64,000 nt of DNA. It comes from Cytophagales bacterium (GTDB lineage Bacteria > Bacteroidota > Bacteroidia > Cytophagales > 172606-1). The DNA lies in contig JAUJMU010000001.1 of NCBI GenBank assembly GCA_030446715.1, positions 161,197-225,196 on the forward strand. Direction: 5' to 3'. How positions within the stretch are numbered: position 1 is the first letter of the stretch; every line of letters begins with the position of its first letter. Position numbers and translations under genes: made by a program. The notes under the pieces were generated by a model. That model searched no databases, was not told where the DNA came from, and saw only the letters and a list, made by a program, of their open reading frames with translations. Of this stretch, positions 36,459 through 44,784 are shown piece by piece.

Positions 36459-36542
36459 AAGCGTAATGAAGGCCGAACCCGTGTTTTGAAAATAATCAGC
36501 GGCAGAGCCGTATATTGCGCTTGTCAATCGTAAAAGGTCGTT

Positions 36543-36845
36543 ATGGACAACAACGAACGTTTCCGAAGCACCAAAGAAGTACTGGCTGACCTGCTGATCG
36601 AAGTGCAGGAAATCAAAACTACCGTCCGGCAGAACCAGGAGCAGACCATAGGGGCTTTTAACCGTTTCGCCGAAGCAAATCTCACTAAGATGGACGAGCA
36701 AACCGCTAAAATGGACCAGCAGACTGCCGAACTGAAAGGCGTTCGTGAAGAGGTTCGCGGACTGCGGGAAGAGACGAAAGTATGGCAGCAGCACGAAGAG
36801 CGGCTGCGCAAAATCGAAGAAGTGATCTTTAAACGTGGTGCATAA
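36543..36845 (+). CDS. Small coiled-coil protein
   Basis: A 100-residue protein that is almost entirely heptad-like: VLADLLIEVQEIKTTVRQNQ, then TKMDEQTAKMDQQTAELKGV and EEVRGLREETKVWQQHEERL. No signal peptide or membrane helix. It should form a long coiled coil. Such small proteins occur in Bacteroidota accessory regions; no function is known. It is flanked on both sides by family C repeat material. A sequence TATATTGC at about 36510 could be a weak -7 element. Confidence 0.65.
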   Translation: MDNNERFRSTKEVLADLLIEVQEIKTTVRQNQEQTIGAFNRFAEANLTKMDEQTAKMDQQTAELKGVREEVRGLREETKVWQQHEERLRKIEEVIFKRGA

Positions 36846-36897
36846 TTTCACGCCCGTGAATGCCCTCCCGGCGCAAACTTCCGCGGTAATTGCCCTC

Positions 36898-36922
36898 ACT
36901 GGCACAGTCGTCCGCCTGTGCC
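36898..36922. repeat. Family C half-element
   Basis: A single arm (ACTGGCACAGTCGTCCGCCT, then GTGCC) without a recognisable partner, next to the family B copy at 36984. Confidence 0.55.
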
Positions 36923-36983
36923 TTTCGTCAGGCTGTGACGTTTTCTTCAGTTAATACAAATTGATCAACGGGCTTGGCAGATG

Positions 36984-37011
36984 GTTGTTGGTGAAAACAC
37001 CAACAACGGCG
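36984..37011. repeat. REP-like palindrome family B, right side of RAYT copy 2 region
   Basis: Exact match to the copy at 34138-34165. It would be the right border of RAYT copy 2 if family C repeats and the coiled-coil gene were inserted between. Confidence 0.85.
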
Positions 37012-37049
37012 TGAAAAAAGTATATCTGTTGGTATCTCATTTAAAGAAA

Positions 37050-38717
37050 ATGATTCCCATTCTGCTAACCTGGATTTACATTCTTTTTTAGCGATTCCCT
37101 ATGGTGTTTTTACGATTACTTTTCTAAAAAACCTGCTTAAACTTGAGTCAATGCAGGACCTGCCTCACCGGTGCTCATCACTTTGCTGGGATTGGTTGCC
37201 ATCAATACCCTGACCTGTTACTTATCTCTGTTCCTGAAGATTGGTCTGCTCGCCAATGCATTGGTGCTGGTGGTTGGTCTGCTGCTGCTTGCCGGTACTG
37301 GAACGCCGTCAAGCAGGTGGGCAAAGACTTTACGGACTGGATAAGAACGTTGCACCGGGTTTCACTTGCGTTACTCATTGCATTGGGCCTGCTGGCCTGG
37401 ACATCTTCCGTCGGGGAGCCTAATCATTATGATGATGGATTGTATTATTTGCCCTATATCAATTGGGTAAGCCAGTACCCGGTGGTGCCGGGTCTGGGCA
37501 ACCTGCACGGCCGGCTTGCCTTCAATTCAAATTGGCACCTGCTCAATGCCCTTTTCAGTTTCAATTTCATCAAAGGCGTGTATTTTCATCAACTCAACTG
37601 CCTGCTGTTTGCGTTGATGAGCCTATACATCATTGAGAGCATCGACGCCGTTGTACGGCACCGGTTTGGCCCGTCGGACCTGTTAAAAAGCAGCTGGATT
37701 GTTTTTACGTACCCACTTATTGTCAACATTGCCTCGCCCGCGCCGGACGTTCCGGTTACCTACCTGAGCTGGATCGTGCTCTTTTTGTTTTTTAACCTGT
37801 TGCAGTTAAAAGAAAACAGCGATAAAAGTCTTTTCCTGCCCTTCATCTTTGTTTTTTCCGCCTACCTCATCACGCTCAAGCTTTCATCCGTCATTGTGGG
37901 GCTGGTCCCTTTGTTTCTCTTCACCCGGATGTTCGTGAGGGGAAATGCGGCAGCGGCAGTAAAATCCGCGTTGGTCATGGGAATCATCCTCCTGCCCTGG
38001 CTCATCCGGAACGTGTACCTGTCGGGCTATGTGGTCTACCCCTTCGCGGCCCTTGATATTCTGAAAGTAGCCTGGAAAATGCCTTACGAGTCCGTGCAGG
38101 CGGAAGCCGATTGGGTAGCGGCCTTCGCAAAGGCAATACCCGTGGAGGCGGCCAGCCATACGCCTCTTTCCGGTTGGATTGGCCCCTGGTGGGAGAGCCT
38201 GGTCACTTCCGAGAAAATGATCGTGTTGGTGAGCGGAACGGGGTTGTTGGTACTGATCGTCCTGGCCGCTTTCGGGCAAAAACTGCCCAGGCGTTCTCTG
38301 CCGCTGTTGTGGATCCTGGCGGCGGGTTTGCTTTTCTGGTTCGTGAAAGCGCCGGCCCTGAGATTTGGGTATGGGTTCATCTTTTTTACTTTCGGTACCG
38401 TGATTGCCTTCCTGATTGTGTGCTTGCAACCGCGTTTCCGTTACGCTACCCTGGTCTTCCTGATAATCATTTGTCTGCCGGCCCAATGGCCCGCGTTCAA
38501 GGGCTTTGGCGCGATCAAGGGGCAGGTATTCACTTTCCGTCCCTACCCGGATGTGGCCGTACAATCGACCAGGAGCACCTGTTCCGGCCTGGAGCTGTTT
38601 TACCCGGCTTCCGGCAATCAGTGCTTCGGGGCACCGCTGCCGTGTACGCCCTATTACCGCACCAATCTTAAGCTGCGAACCGGCAGTTTGGCTGATGGCT
38701 TCGAAATGTGCCGGTGA
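37050..38717 (+). pseudogene. LIC_10190-type polytopic membrane protein, three frameshifts near the start
   Basis: A predicted inner membrane protein of ten or more helices resembling the LIC_10190 family; function unknown. From about 37290 to the stop at 38717 one frame is open, through GEPNHYDDGLYYLPYINWV and FNSNWHLLNALFSF to NLKLRTGSLADGF. The N-terminus is spread over three frames: MIPILLTWIYILF from 37050, AIPYGVFTITFLKNLL from 37091, then PVLITLLGLVAINTLTCYLS and LFLKIGLLANALVLVV in a third. Each switch is the loss of one base (T-run at 37084-37089, about 37160, about 37289), and three losses restore the frame. A real pseudogene or clustered sequencing errors are both possible. Confidence 0.65.
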
Positions 38718-38751
38718 AGATGTGTTTTCCCGTTATGACCGCCGGAATGGC

Positions 38752-38980
38752 AAAAGCACGAAGCAGTGCTCCGCGCCTTTGCCGTCCGGGGGCTGCCCCC
38801 AGGACACTTTTCACGCCGTTGCCGGTGTTTTCACCAACAACTCCTTTACGACACCCACTGGCGCAGGCATCCGCCTGTGCCTGTATCGTCTGAAGCGTCC
38901 CGCTTCTCCCTACCTGCCTAAAATCCGCAAAGTTCATCCGGGCAAACCTGGTGGGTATGGGCAGGCGGGGCCCTGGCGGA
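38752..38980. repeat. Cluster of all three repeat families
   Basis: Family A copy at 38752-38777 (AAAAGCACGAAGCAGTGCTC), family B copy at 38814-38841 with two changes in one arm, and family C copy from 38858 with a good left arm and a worn right arm near 38958-38980. The gap 38718-39072 holds no gene. Confidence 0.75.
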
Positions 38981-39072
38981 ATAAGAAGGCGGCTGGCGCA
39001 AGCATTTCCCCGCTTTCTGAAATTGCACGGCTGGTCATCACTCCATCAGAGGCAAGCCGGTGCCGCCCCGTT

Positions 39073-39984
39073 TCATTGGGCTATGCCGTCAGCTATTTGT
39101 TTGCCGTCGAGCACCGGTGCAAAGTTGATCACGGTGAGAGGAAAGTACTGCTCATCTTCATTGGTGCGGATTACCCCGCTGAAGCGGGCGTGAATGATCA
39201 GTTCAAAACTGTCCTCTCTGGTAAATACAATGAAATACGGCTGCCCGGAAACGGCGGTAGTGACCTGTTCCCTTACTCTTTCCGGAATACAGGAGAGGAA
39301 CTGTCTGAACTGGTCTGCTGAGAAGTAAAAAGAGCCCAGGTAAGCATCATCTTCTCCCCCGATTACGCTAGTCAGCGTGTAGGTATTCTCATCAACCCTT
39401 GCCACCAGGTTAACCCAGGTACCGGCAAAATGGAACTCGGTGTTTTTTTCCGCACCCGTTTTGAGGAACGACAGCCCGAAGTCGGGCAAAAAGTCCGTCA
39501 GATGCGATATGGTCAGGGCCGGTGGACTGACCAACTGCTGGAGTTCGTCCCATCTCTGATCAAGTTCGGCTATGGGTATGATCAGTACGGGTTCAATTTT
39601 TGTCCACTTGTAGATGCATATCTCTCTTCCGTTGCAGAGTCCGTAGAAAAATGTCCGGATTTCCGGGTGAATGGCATAGCTGAATGCCTGTTCCACATCC
39701 GCACCTTTCCGGATATCAGCATGGGGTGCTTTAGCGTCAAGGGTAAACAGATAGGTATCTTTAACCTGCAACAGATAGTCCGGTACGTTGCTGACCTTAT
39801 GCTGCCTGGTGCCGATATACACGAACGGATGCGTCAGGGCTTTGCTCCGGATGATTTTATTTTTACCGTCCGGCTGATAGCCCAGTTTTTCAAGTATAGG
39901 TTTTACAATATTTTCTCTTACCCAATCCTCACCGTAGCGGGGATCTTCCAGTGCATTAAAATCAAAGTCTTTGAAAATTTCCAT
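39073..39984 (-). CDS. Solitary protein with an HsdR-N-type nuclease domain
   Basis: A 303-residue protein whose first ~140 residues match the N-terminal domain of type I restriction HsdR subunits. The PD-(D/E)xK motif is visible as PD at 68-69 (NVPDYLLQV) and DAK at 83-85 (FTLDAKAP). Further supports are GEDWVRENIVKPILEKLGY and EQAFSYAIHPEI. The last 160 residues are not recognised; they begin near LPDFGLSFLKTGAEKNTEFH and contain beta-rich text. No helicase motor, HsdM or HsdS gene is near, so this is not a normal restriction system. A role in defence or DNA processing is inference. It lies between repeat clusters. Confidence 0.75.
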   Translation of the reverse strand: MEIFKDFDFNALEDPRYGEDWVRENIVKPILEKLGYQPDGKNKIIRSKALTHPFVYIGTRQHKVSNVPDYLLQVKDTYLFTLDAKAPHADIRKGADVEQAFSYAIHPEIRTFFYGLCNGREICIYKWTKIEPVLIIPIAELDQRWDELQQLVSPPALTISHLTDFLPDFGLSFLKTGAEKNTEFHFAGTWVNLVARVDENTYTLTSVIGGEDDAYLGSFYFSADQFRQFLSCIPERVREQVTTAVSGQPYFIVFTREDSFELIIHARFSGVIRTNEDEQYFPLTVINFAPVLDGKQIADGIAQ

Positions 39985-40434
39985 TTGTGGTTTGTTTAAA
40001 TTACCGCCCGCCCGGAATTTTGCCCTTGCCGGACTCTCCGGGTGCTTACAAAAGTATGAAAGGTGGCATTTCAGATCATGAATGGCTGCACAACCCTATG
40101 GTCAGCAATCGTCTGCTTGCCGTTTACCATTCAACAGTGAATGCCCGGGATCACTTCTGCCCGGGTACCTGACGGCAAGTTAAGGGATTGAATAATCCCG
40201 GACCCGGTTTCTGAAAAGAATCCTGTTCCTTTTGGCAACGGACCGGGAGGCATCTCACGCAGACAGCGTTTGCAGTTATTCCGGAGAAAATAGTGTTTCT
40301 CCTTCGCGAAGCTGTGCTTCGTGCTTTTCACCTGCAAACCTCTGGTTTACATTGCCCGTTAAGTATCCGTGCATAAGTATAGGGTATTTGCCGTTTTGCA
40401 ATCATGTTTAGCTTTTCCTCTACCCACTTATACC
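39985..40434. other. Intergenic region with a family A repeat
   Basis: A divergent gap between the HsdR-N gene and the S41 peptidase gene. A bipartite family A repeat lies at 40305-40350: CGAAGCTGTGCTTCG (40307-40321) then AAACCTCTGGTTT (40336-40348). No gene was found in the gap; the peptidase frame could be extended to 40369 but lacks a signal there. Confidence 0.6.
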
Positions 40435-41478
40435 ATGAGAAAATGCCTGTTTCTACTGTTCCTGTTGGTGAATACGGCAACATTCAGTCAATCACCGGCC
40501 CGGCCGGAAATTTCGCCTGACAGCATTTTCAGGCTGATCAGGCAGCACAGCATTTACCGGAAAGAGGCTGACTGGGACAGCCTGTACACGCAGTTCCGCC
40601 AGTATACGGATACAGCCCGTAACCCATACCGGGCCTTTAGCTGGCTTTTTGCCCGTCTGGGTGATCACCACAGCAGTGTGATGCATCTGGGGAAGAAGTA
40701 CCGGTACCCGTGGCCGCGGCCGGCAAATAAAGCCGCTGAGTATTCCTATCTGCTGAGGTACGAAAATTACAATGCCATTCGGGTAAAGCAGCTCGGGCCA
40801 CACTATGGCTACATTGCCGTGCCGGGTGTGGCTCTGGACGGCGAAGAGGCCAATAAGTTTATTCAGACTTTCCGCGACAGTATATGTCACGTTTTCCGGG
40901 AGCCGGTAAAGGGCTGGATCATTGATCTGCGGGCCAATGGCGGTGGTAATACCTTTCCTATGATGGCCATTCTGGACTTCCTGCTGCCCGACGGCCCTTT
41001 TGCAACCGTGCATGGCCCCGACAATGAGGTACTCGAGCAATGGGCGCTCCGGGGAGGGAATACGTATCAGAATGATAAACCGGCTACGCTCAACGGGGCC
41101 GGGTGCCGGAAGAAGGAACTACAGACGCCGGTTGTATTGCTTACCAGCCCGGTCACGGTCAGTGCCGGTGAAATGGTTCCCATCGCCTTTAAGGGCCGGA
41201 AAAATACCGTCACCATTGGCGATACCACCGGCGGATTGATTACAAGCAATGAATGGACGGACCTCAGTGAAGATACGGCATTAAACATCAGCAACGGCTA
41301 CGTGGCTGATCGTACCGGCAAACTTTACAAAACGGCGATTGTGCCCGACATTGTGCTTACCACCGGTTATAACTTGTCAGATTTAAGCCGGGACAAACAC
41401 GTGCAGCGAGCCATTGGATGGCTGGATACCTGGCAAAACAAAACTGTTTCTAAACCATCTTCAGGGAAAAGAAGGTAA
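40435..41478 (+). CDS. Secreted S41-family peptidase
   Basis: A 347-residue exported protease of the tail-specific (S41) family. The start at 40435 gives a clear signal peptide (MRKCLFLLFLLVNTATFSQ). The core shows GWIIDLRANGGGNTFPMMA, then VVLLTSPVTVSAGEMVPIAF, where the Ser in TVSAGEM is the nucleophile, and IGDTTGG. No PDZ domain is obvious; the N-terminal part resembles the helical cap of the C-terminal-processing-protease-like group without PDZ. It stands alone, and a family C repeat begins 21 bases after the stop. Substrate unknown. Confidence 0.88.
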   Translation: MRKCLFLLFLLVNTATFSQSPARPEISPDSIFRLIRQHSIYRKEADWDSLYTQFRQYTDTARNPYRAFSWLFARLGDHHSSVMHLGKKYRYPWPRPANKAAEYSYLLRYENYNAIRVKQLGPHYGYIAVPGVALDGEEANKFIQTFRDSICHVFREPVKGWIIDLRANGGGNTFPMMAILDFLLPDGPFATVHGPDNEVLEQWALRGGNTYQNDKPATLNGAGCRKKELQTPVVLLTSPVTVSAGEMVPIAFKGRKNTVTIGDTTGGLITSNEWTDLSEDTALNISNGYVADRTGKLYKTAIVPDIVLTTGYNLSDLSRDKHVQRAIGWLDTWQNKTVSKPSSGKRR

Positions 41479-41498
41479 GTATCGGTAAGTGTTGCTTA

Positions 41499-41652
41499 CT
41501 GGCGCCGGGATCCGCCTGTGACTTTTTACTTGAAGTGTCACGCTTCCAGTATCCTACCTTGCACGGCGCGTGTCAGGGCTGGCTGAACTGGTGTCAGGTC
41601 GGCGGCCAAGCAGGACGCTTGGGGAGAGAGGCACCGTCGGATGCCGGCGCCA
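41499..41652. repeat. MITE-like repeat family C, copy 6
   Basis: Left arm CTGGCGCCGGGATCCGCCTG and right arm GGCACCGTCGGATGCCGGCG CCAG are compensating inverted repeats (several paired changes); inner arms AAGTGTCACGCTT and AAGCAGGACGCTT. The paired changes suggest the hairpin itself has been kept. Confidence 0.75.
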
Positions 41653-42308
41653 GTGACAGAATAAGAAGCAGGAAACAGAGCTTTACCTTTCAAGGATAAA
41701 CCATTACCCCGCCATCCCACCCCTTGCTATCTCTGATTCTTCAATCGTCAGGTTGTGGGCAGCGGCAATAGCTTCCTCGCTCCTGCGGACCAGAGGCTAC
41801 TATGAGCACGTGCGGGAATACGATGGCCTGCCTGATATGGCCGAACTCTACGCCTTCCGGAAGCCAGGGCAGTTTATCGGATTTTCTCGGGAGAAGTACC
41901 GCGAAACCATGCAGAATCTGAACCCGGCTGTAACCGCCAAACGCTGATTTATGAAAACCCTTACGGCCTTCACCGACTGGCGGAATACCGGCATCAGGGA
42001 GTTTACACCTTCCGGCTCGGGGACTGGCAACGACTGGCTGCTGGTACCTGACAGCAAAAAAGCCTGGTACAAGATGCCTCAGTGAATGGGGCTCTCCTGA
42101 GAATAGTCTCACTTTCGCCTGCAACTCTTCTCCTCACAGAAAAATTATCGGGTTTCCGGGGGAGGGGTAACAGACTTTATGGCAAGTGTTTTTTATTACC
42201 GTTTGGGTGGAGAAGAAACCGGCGGACTATCCCTGATCTGACAAGTAAGTGTTGATGAAAACACCGGCAACGGCGGAAAAAGAGGTAAAGGCTCTCCTCT
42301 GAGCGGAA
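41653..42308. other. Gene-poor stretch with short reading-frame fragments
   Basis: A partial family A match lies near 41661-41690. Two short open frames follow (41753-41947, with YYEHVREYDGLPDMAELYAF, and 41951-42085, with MKTLTAFTDWRNTG); neither is recognised, and alternative frames read as well (for example LIYENPYGLHRLAEYRHQGV), so they look like gene debris. A family B palindrome lies at 42249-42275. Confidence 0.4.
42249..42275. repeat. REP-like palindrome family B, last copy
   Basis: GTGTTGATGAAAACACCGGC followed by AACGGCG: the family B pattern with three changes, in the orientation of the right-hand copies. Confidence 0.65.
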
Positions 42309-42886
42309 TCAGAATACGAACCGGTATATCTCTCTTAATGCCAGGGTGAGGGCAAATTTTACCAGTTGTATCTCTTCATCGAAACTGGTATATACCTGAT
42401 CGGGCAGCCACTGGTCGCGGTCGTCCCGAACGTATACACGCACCCAAACCTCGGCGGGGTTAATGATCAGATAAGCCTGCAGGGATTGTATTTTCCGGTA
42501 AGAATCCAGTTTGCTGCCCAGATACTGCAAAGCCGTAGCTGGTGAAAGTACTTCCACCAGCATAACGGGCTCACTGATCTCATAGCCGGGTTCATGGTCG
42601 CCGTCTGAGCAGGTGGCTATTACATCTGGCAGCCGGTACTCTTCTTTATTACCAATGGAAAGGCGGATGTTTTCGGTGTACACCCGGCATCCTTCAGGAT
42701 AAAAATACTCAGCCAGTATGCGATAACAATTCATCACTACCTGATTGTGACTTTTGGTAGTATAGTCCTCACACCGGATGATTTGTCCCTCGGCGTATTC
42801 GTACCGTTCCCTTCCCCGGCATCCCGCAGGAGGGCTTCGTACTCATCAACAGAGTAAAATCGTCTCCTTAGCTGTGCATCTCCCAT
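42309..42886 (-). pseudogene. Uma2-family protein, one frameshift
   Basis: An intact Uma2-like protein of about 190 residues is obtained by joining two frames. The first starts at 42886 (MGDAQLRRRFYSVDEYEALL) and the second continues RYEYAEGQIIRCEDYTTKSH and then NQVVMNCYRILAEYF to the stop. Uma2 proteins belong to the PD-(D/E)xK nuclease fold: conserved acids appear in RLPDVIATC and MLVEVLSPATA. The frame changes near 42815, between short G-runs, by the loss of one base. Uma2 genes are very common in Bacteroidota and Cyanobacteria, with unclear function. Sequencing error is possible. Confidence 0.7.
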
Positions 42887-43002
42887 ACCTCCAATTTAAA
42901 AGGTTTTCTGGAAACCCGCTCCACGGCATAAAAGATTTGACCGCACCTCCCGGACCATTGACCGCTACCCACGGCAGGCATGTATAAAAAGTTGCAGTAT
43001 TA

Positions 43003-43051
43003 TTTGGAACGATCATTCCAGATTACCTATCTTTACGGAACAAACATTCCA
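43003..43051 (+). promoter_or_regulatory. Promoter and two operators of the SDR gene
   Basis: TTTG (43003-43006) and TATCTTTA (43028-43035) fit the Bacteroidota promoter with a 21-base gap. Two inverted repeats of the form GGAA-n6-TTCC overlap it: TGGAACGATCATTCCA at 43005-43020 and CGGAACAAACATTCCA at 43036-43051. Their centres are 31 bp apart, about three helical turns, so two repressor dimers could bind the same face and block transcription. The likely repressor is the TetR protein encoded next door. Confidence 0.8.
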
Positions 43052-43060
43052 GAATAAATC

Positions 43061-43822
43061 ATGAAGACATTGCAAAACAAAGTAGCCGTCATTACCGGTG
43101 GCAACAGCGGCATCGGTTACGCCACCGCCCAGGAACTGGTCAGTCAGGGGGCACACGTATTTATCACCGGCCGGAACCGCTCAGCGCTGCAGGAAGCGAT
43201 TCAGGAGCTGGGCCATGGCACGCGGGGCCGCATTTCGGATCAGTCTGACCTGCATGACATTGATGCGCTGGTAGAAGAGGTAAAAGAAGCGTACGGGCAC
43301 GTGGATATTCTCTTTGTCAACGCCGGCGTAGCGGCCCTCGCCCCTTTCGATTCCATCACCGAAGCGCAGTTTGACGCCAACATGGACATTAATTTTAAAG
43401 GAGCTTTCTTTACCCTGCAGAAGTTTCTGCCGCTCCTGCGGGAAGGTTCGTCCGTTACGTTTCTGTCGTCGGTGAATGCCTATACCGCCATGCCCAACAC
43501 GGCGGTGTACGGTGCCAGTAAAGCTGCCCTGAATTCGCTTACCCGCACGGCGGCCTACGAACTGGCCCCCCGCGGCATCCGCGTCAATGCCGTGTGCCCC
43601 GGCCCGGTCAATACGCCACTGTTTGGTAAAGTCGGGCTCTCCGAAGAAGCCGTGCAGCAGTTTGCCGGTACCATGCAGCAACGGATTCCGCTCAAACGGT
43701 TCGGGGCTCCCCAGGACATTGCCAAGCTGGTATCCTTTATTTCATCGGATGATGCGGCCTTTATCACTGGCAGTGAATACGTAATTGACGGCGGCGTAAA
43801 CCTGCACCACGTGATGGGCTGA
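43061..43822 (+). CDS. SDR-family oxidoreductase
   Basis: A 253-residue classical short-chain dehydrogenase. The cofactor motif is TGGNSGIGYATA near residue 12, followed by NAG in FVNAGVAAL (about residue 88) and the catalytic Ser-Tyr-Lys set: SSVNAYTAMPNTAVYGASKAA contains SSV and YGASK (shown in part: VYGASKAALN). It is probably NADP-dependent because Arg follows the second strand (TGRNRSAL). Substrate unknown. It is preceded by a promoter with two TetR-type operators and followed by the TetR gene, so its expression is probably induced by an unknown compound. Confidence 0.92.
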   Translation: MKTLQNKVAVITGGNSGIGYATAQELVSQGAHVFITGRNRSALQEAIQELGHGTRGRISDQSDLHDIDALVEEVKEAYGHVDILFVNAGVAALAPFDSITEAQFDANMDINFKGAFFTLQKFLPLLREGSSVTFLSSVNAYTAMPNTAVYGASKAALNSLTRTAAYELAPRGIRVNAVCPGPVNTPLFGKVGLSEEAVQQFAGTMQQRIPLKRFGAPQDIAKLVSFISSDDAAFITGSEYVIDGGVNLHHVMG

Positions 43823-43834
43823 TTTTTTGTCCGT

Positions 43835-43867
43835 TTTTGGAACAAATATTCCAAAATTATAGCTTTG
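43835..43867 (+). promoter_or_regulatory. Promoter and operator of the tetR gene
   Basis: A near-perfect 22-bp palindrome at 43835-43856 (TTTTGGAACA...TATTCCAAAA, same GGAA-n6-TTCC core). It contains the TTTG element (43836-43839), and TAGCTTTG (43860-43867) is an exact -7 match with a 20-base gap. This implies autorepression. Confidence 0.8.
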
Positions 43868-43945
43868 CTGTAGGATGCCGGGAAAGGTTGAAACCCTGCT
43901 GGTTTCAGTTCTGTGAGATACCCATCCGCAGCAAAGCTATTTTTT

Positions 43946-44527
43946 ATGGCCCGTACAAAAGAATTTGATGAGAATGAAGTGCTGGACAAGGCCCTGAACC
44001 TCTTCTGGTGCCGGGGCTACAACGGCACCTCCATGCAGGACCTCGTGGATGGCCTCGGCATCAGCCGCTCCAGCCTCTACGACACCTACGGCGATAAGCA
44101 TACGCTGTTTTTAACTACCCTGGAGCGGTACCGTACTATGCAGGCCGCGGCGATGATCCGGATGGTGGAGAACGCAACTTCGGTCCGGGACACGATCCGG
44201 GACTTATTCCGGTTTGCGGTCGGTGAGACCGTGGCCGATAAGTTGCAGAAGGGCTGTTTTATGGTAAACTCGGCGGTGGAAGTAGCCGCCACGGATAAGA
44301 AAGTGGCCGCGATTGTGAACCGGAACATGCAGGACATCGAAAGTGCCTTCTGCAAAGCCATCGAAAAAGGGCAGCAGCGCGGCGAAATCACTACCCGGCA
44401 CAATGCCCGGTCACTGTCGCGGTTCATTTTCAACACCTTCTCCGGCCTGCGGGTAGCCGCCAGATCGGGAGCAGATAAAAAAGTGTTTGAAGATGTGGTG
44501 GAAGTGGCGCTGTCGGTGCTGGAGTAA
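43946..44527 (+). CDS. TetR/AcrR-family transcriptional regulator
   Basis: A 193-residue regulator. The N-terminal helix-turn-helix domain reads EVLDKALNLFWCRGYNGTSM, then DLVDGLGISRSSLYDTYGDK, with the recognition helix around GISRSSLYDTY. The C-terminal ligand-binding domain is of the TetR_C_16 / YezE-like kind and contains a cysteine (KGCFMVNSAVEVA). The start at 43946 is the first ATG that opens directly into the DNA-binding domain. Three palindromic sites upstream of it and of the SDR gene are its likely targets, so the pair forms a self-contained, ligand-responsive switch. Confidence 0.92.
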   Translation: MARTKEFDENEVLDKALNLFWCRGYNGTSMQDLVDGLGISRSSLYDTYGDKHTLFLTTLERYRTMQAAAMIRMVENATSVRDTIRDLFRFAVGETVADKLQKGCFMVNSAVEVAATDKKVAAIVNRNMQDIESAFCKAIEKGQQRGEITTRHNARSLSRFIFNTFSGLRVAARSGADKKVFEDVVEVALSVLE

Positions 44528-44720
44528 AATTTTGGTGGTAATGCCGGTCCGGTTGGTAAAAATTTACAGAAGTGCCTAACCCGTCAGGCAAACCTTCCGT
44601 ATAGGCATTATGTCTTGTCACTCGCTGATTAAGTAACCTCTAACCTTCGGGTGTCGTCTGCTGGTCAGTAATCTGAACAGAGGTGGCAACACAAAAATGA
44701 TTCATCTGAATTATAATAAT

Positions 44721-44755
44721 AAAAGGGACAGTCGATTGGCTGTCCCTTTTCTTGT
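44721..44755. terminator. Bidirectional terminator
   Basis: An 11-bp perfect stem AAAAGGGACAG / CTGTCCCTTTT with an eight-base loop and A/T runs on both sides. It separates the converging tetR and PorP/SprF genes. Confidence 0.85.
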
Positions 44756-44784
44756 TTTCAGAAAGTTATGATCCTGTCTCCGGG

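Noticed and set aside
31164..37011. Regularly recurring palindromes as a CRISPR array
   Set aside because: Spacing is irregular from hundreds to thousands of bases, the repeats are inverted as often as direct, and no cas genes are present.
42778..42987. A 69-residue plus-strand frame over the start of the Uma2 gene
   Set aside because: It is antisense to the first part of the Uma2 gene and has no domain.
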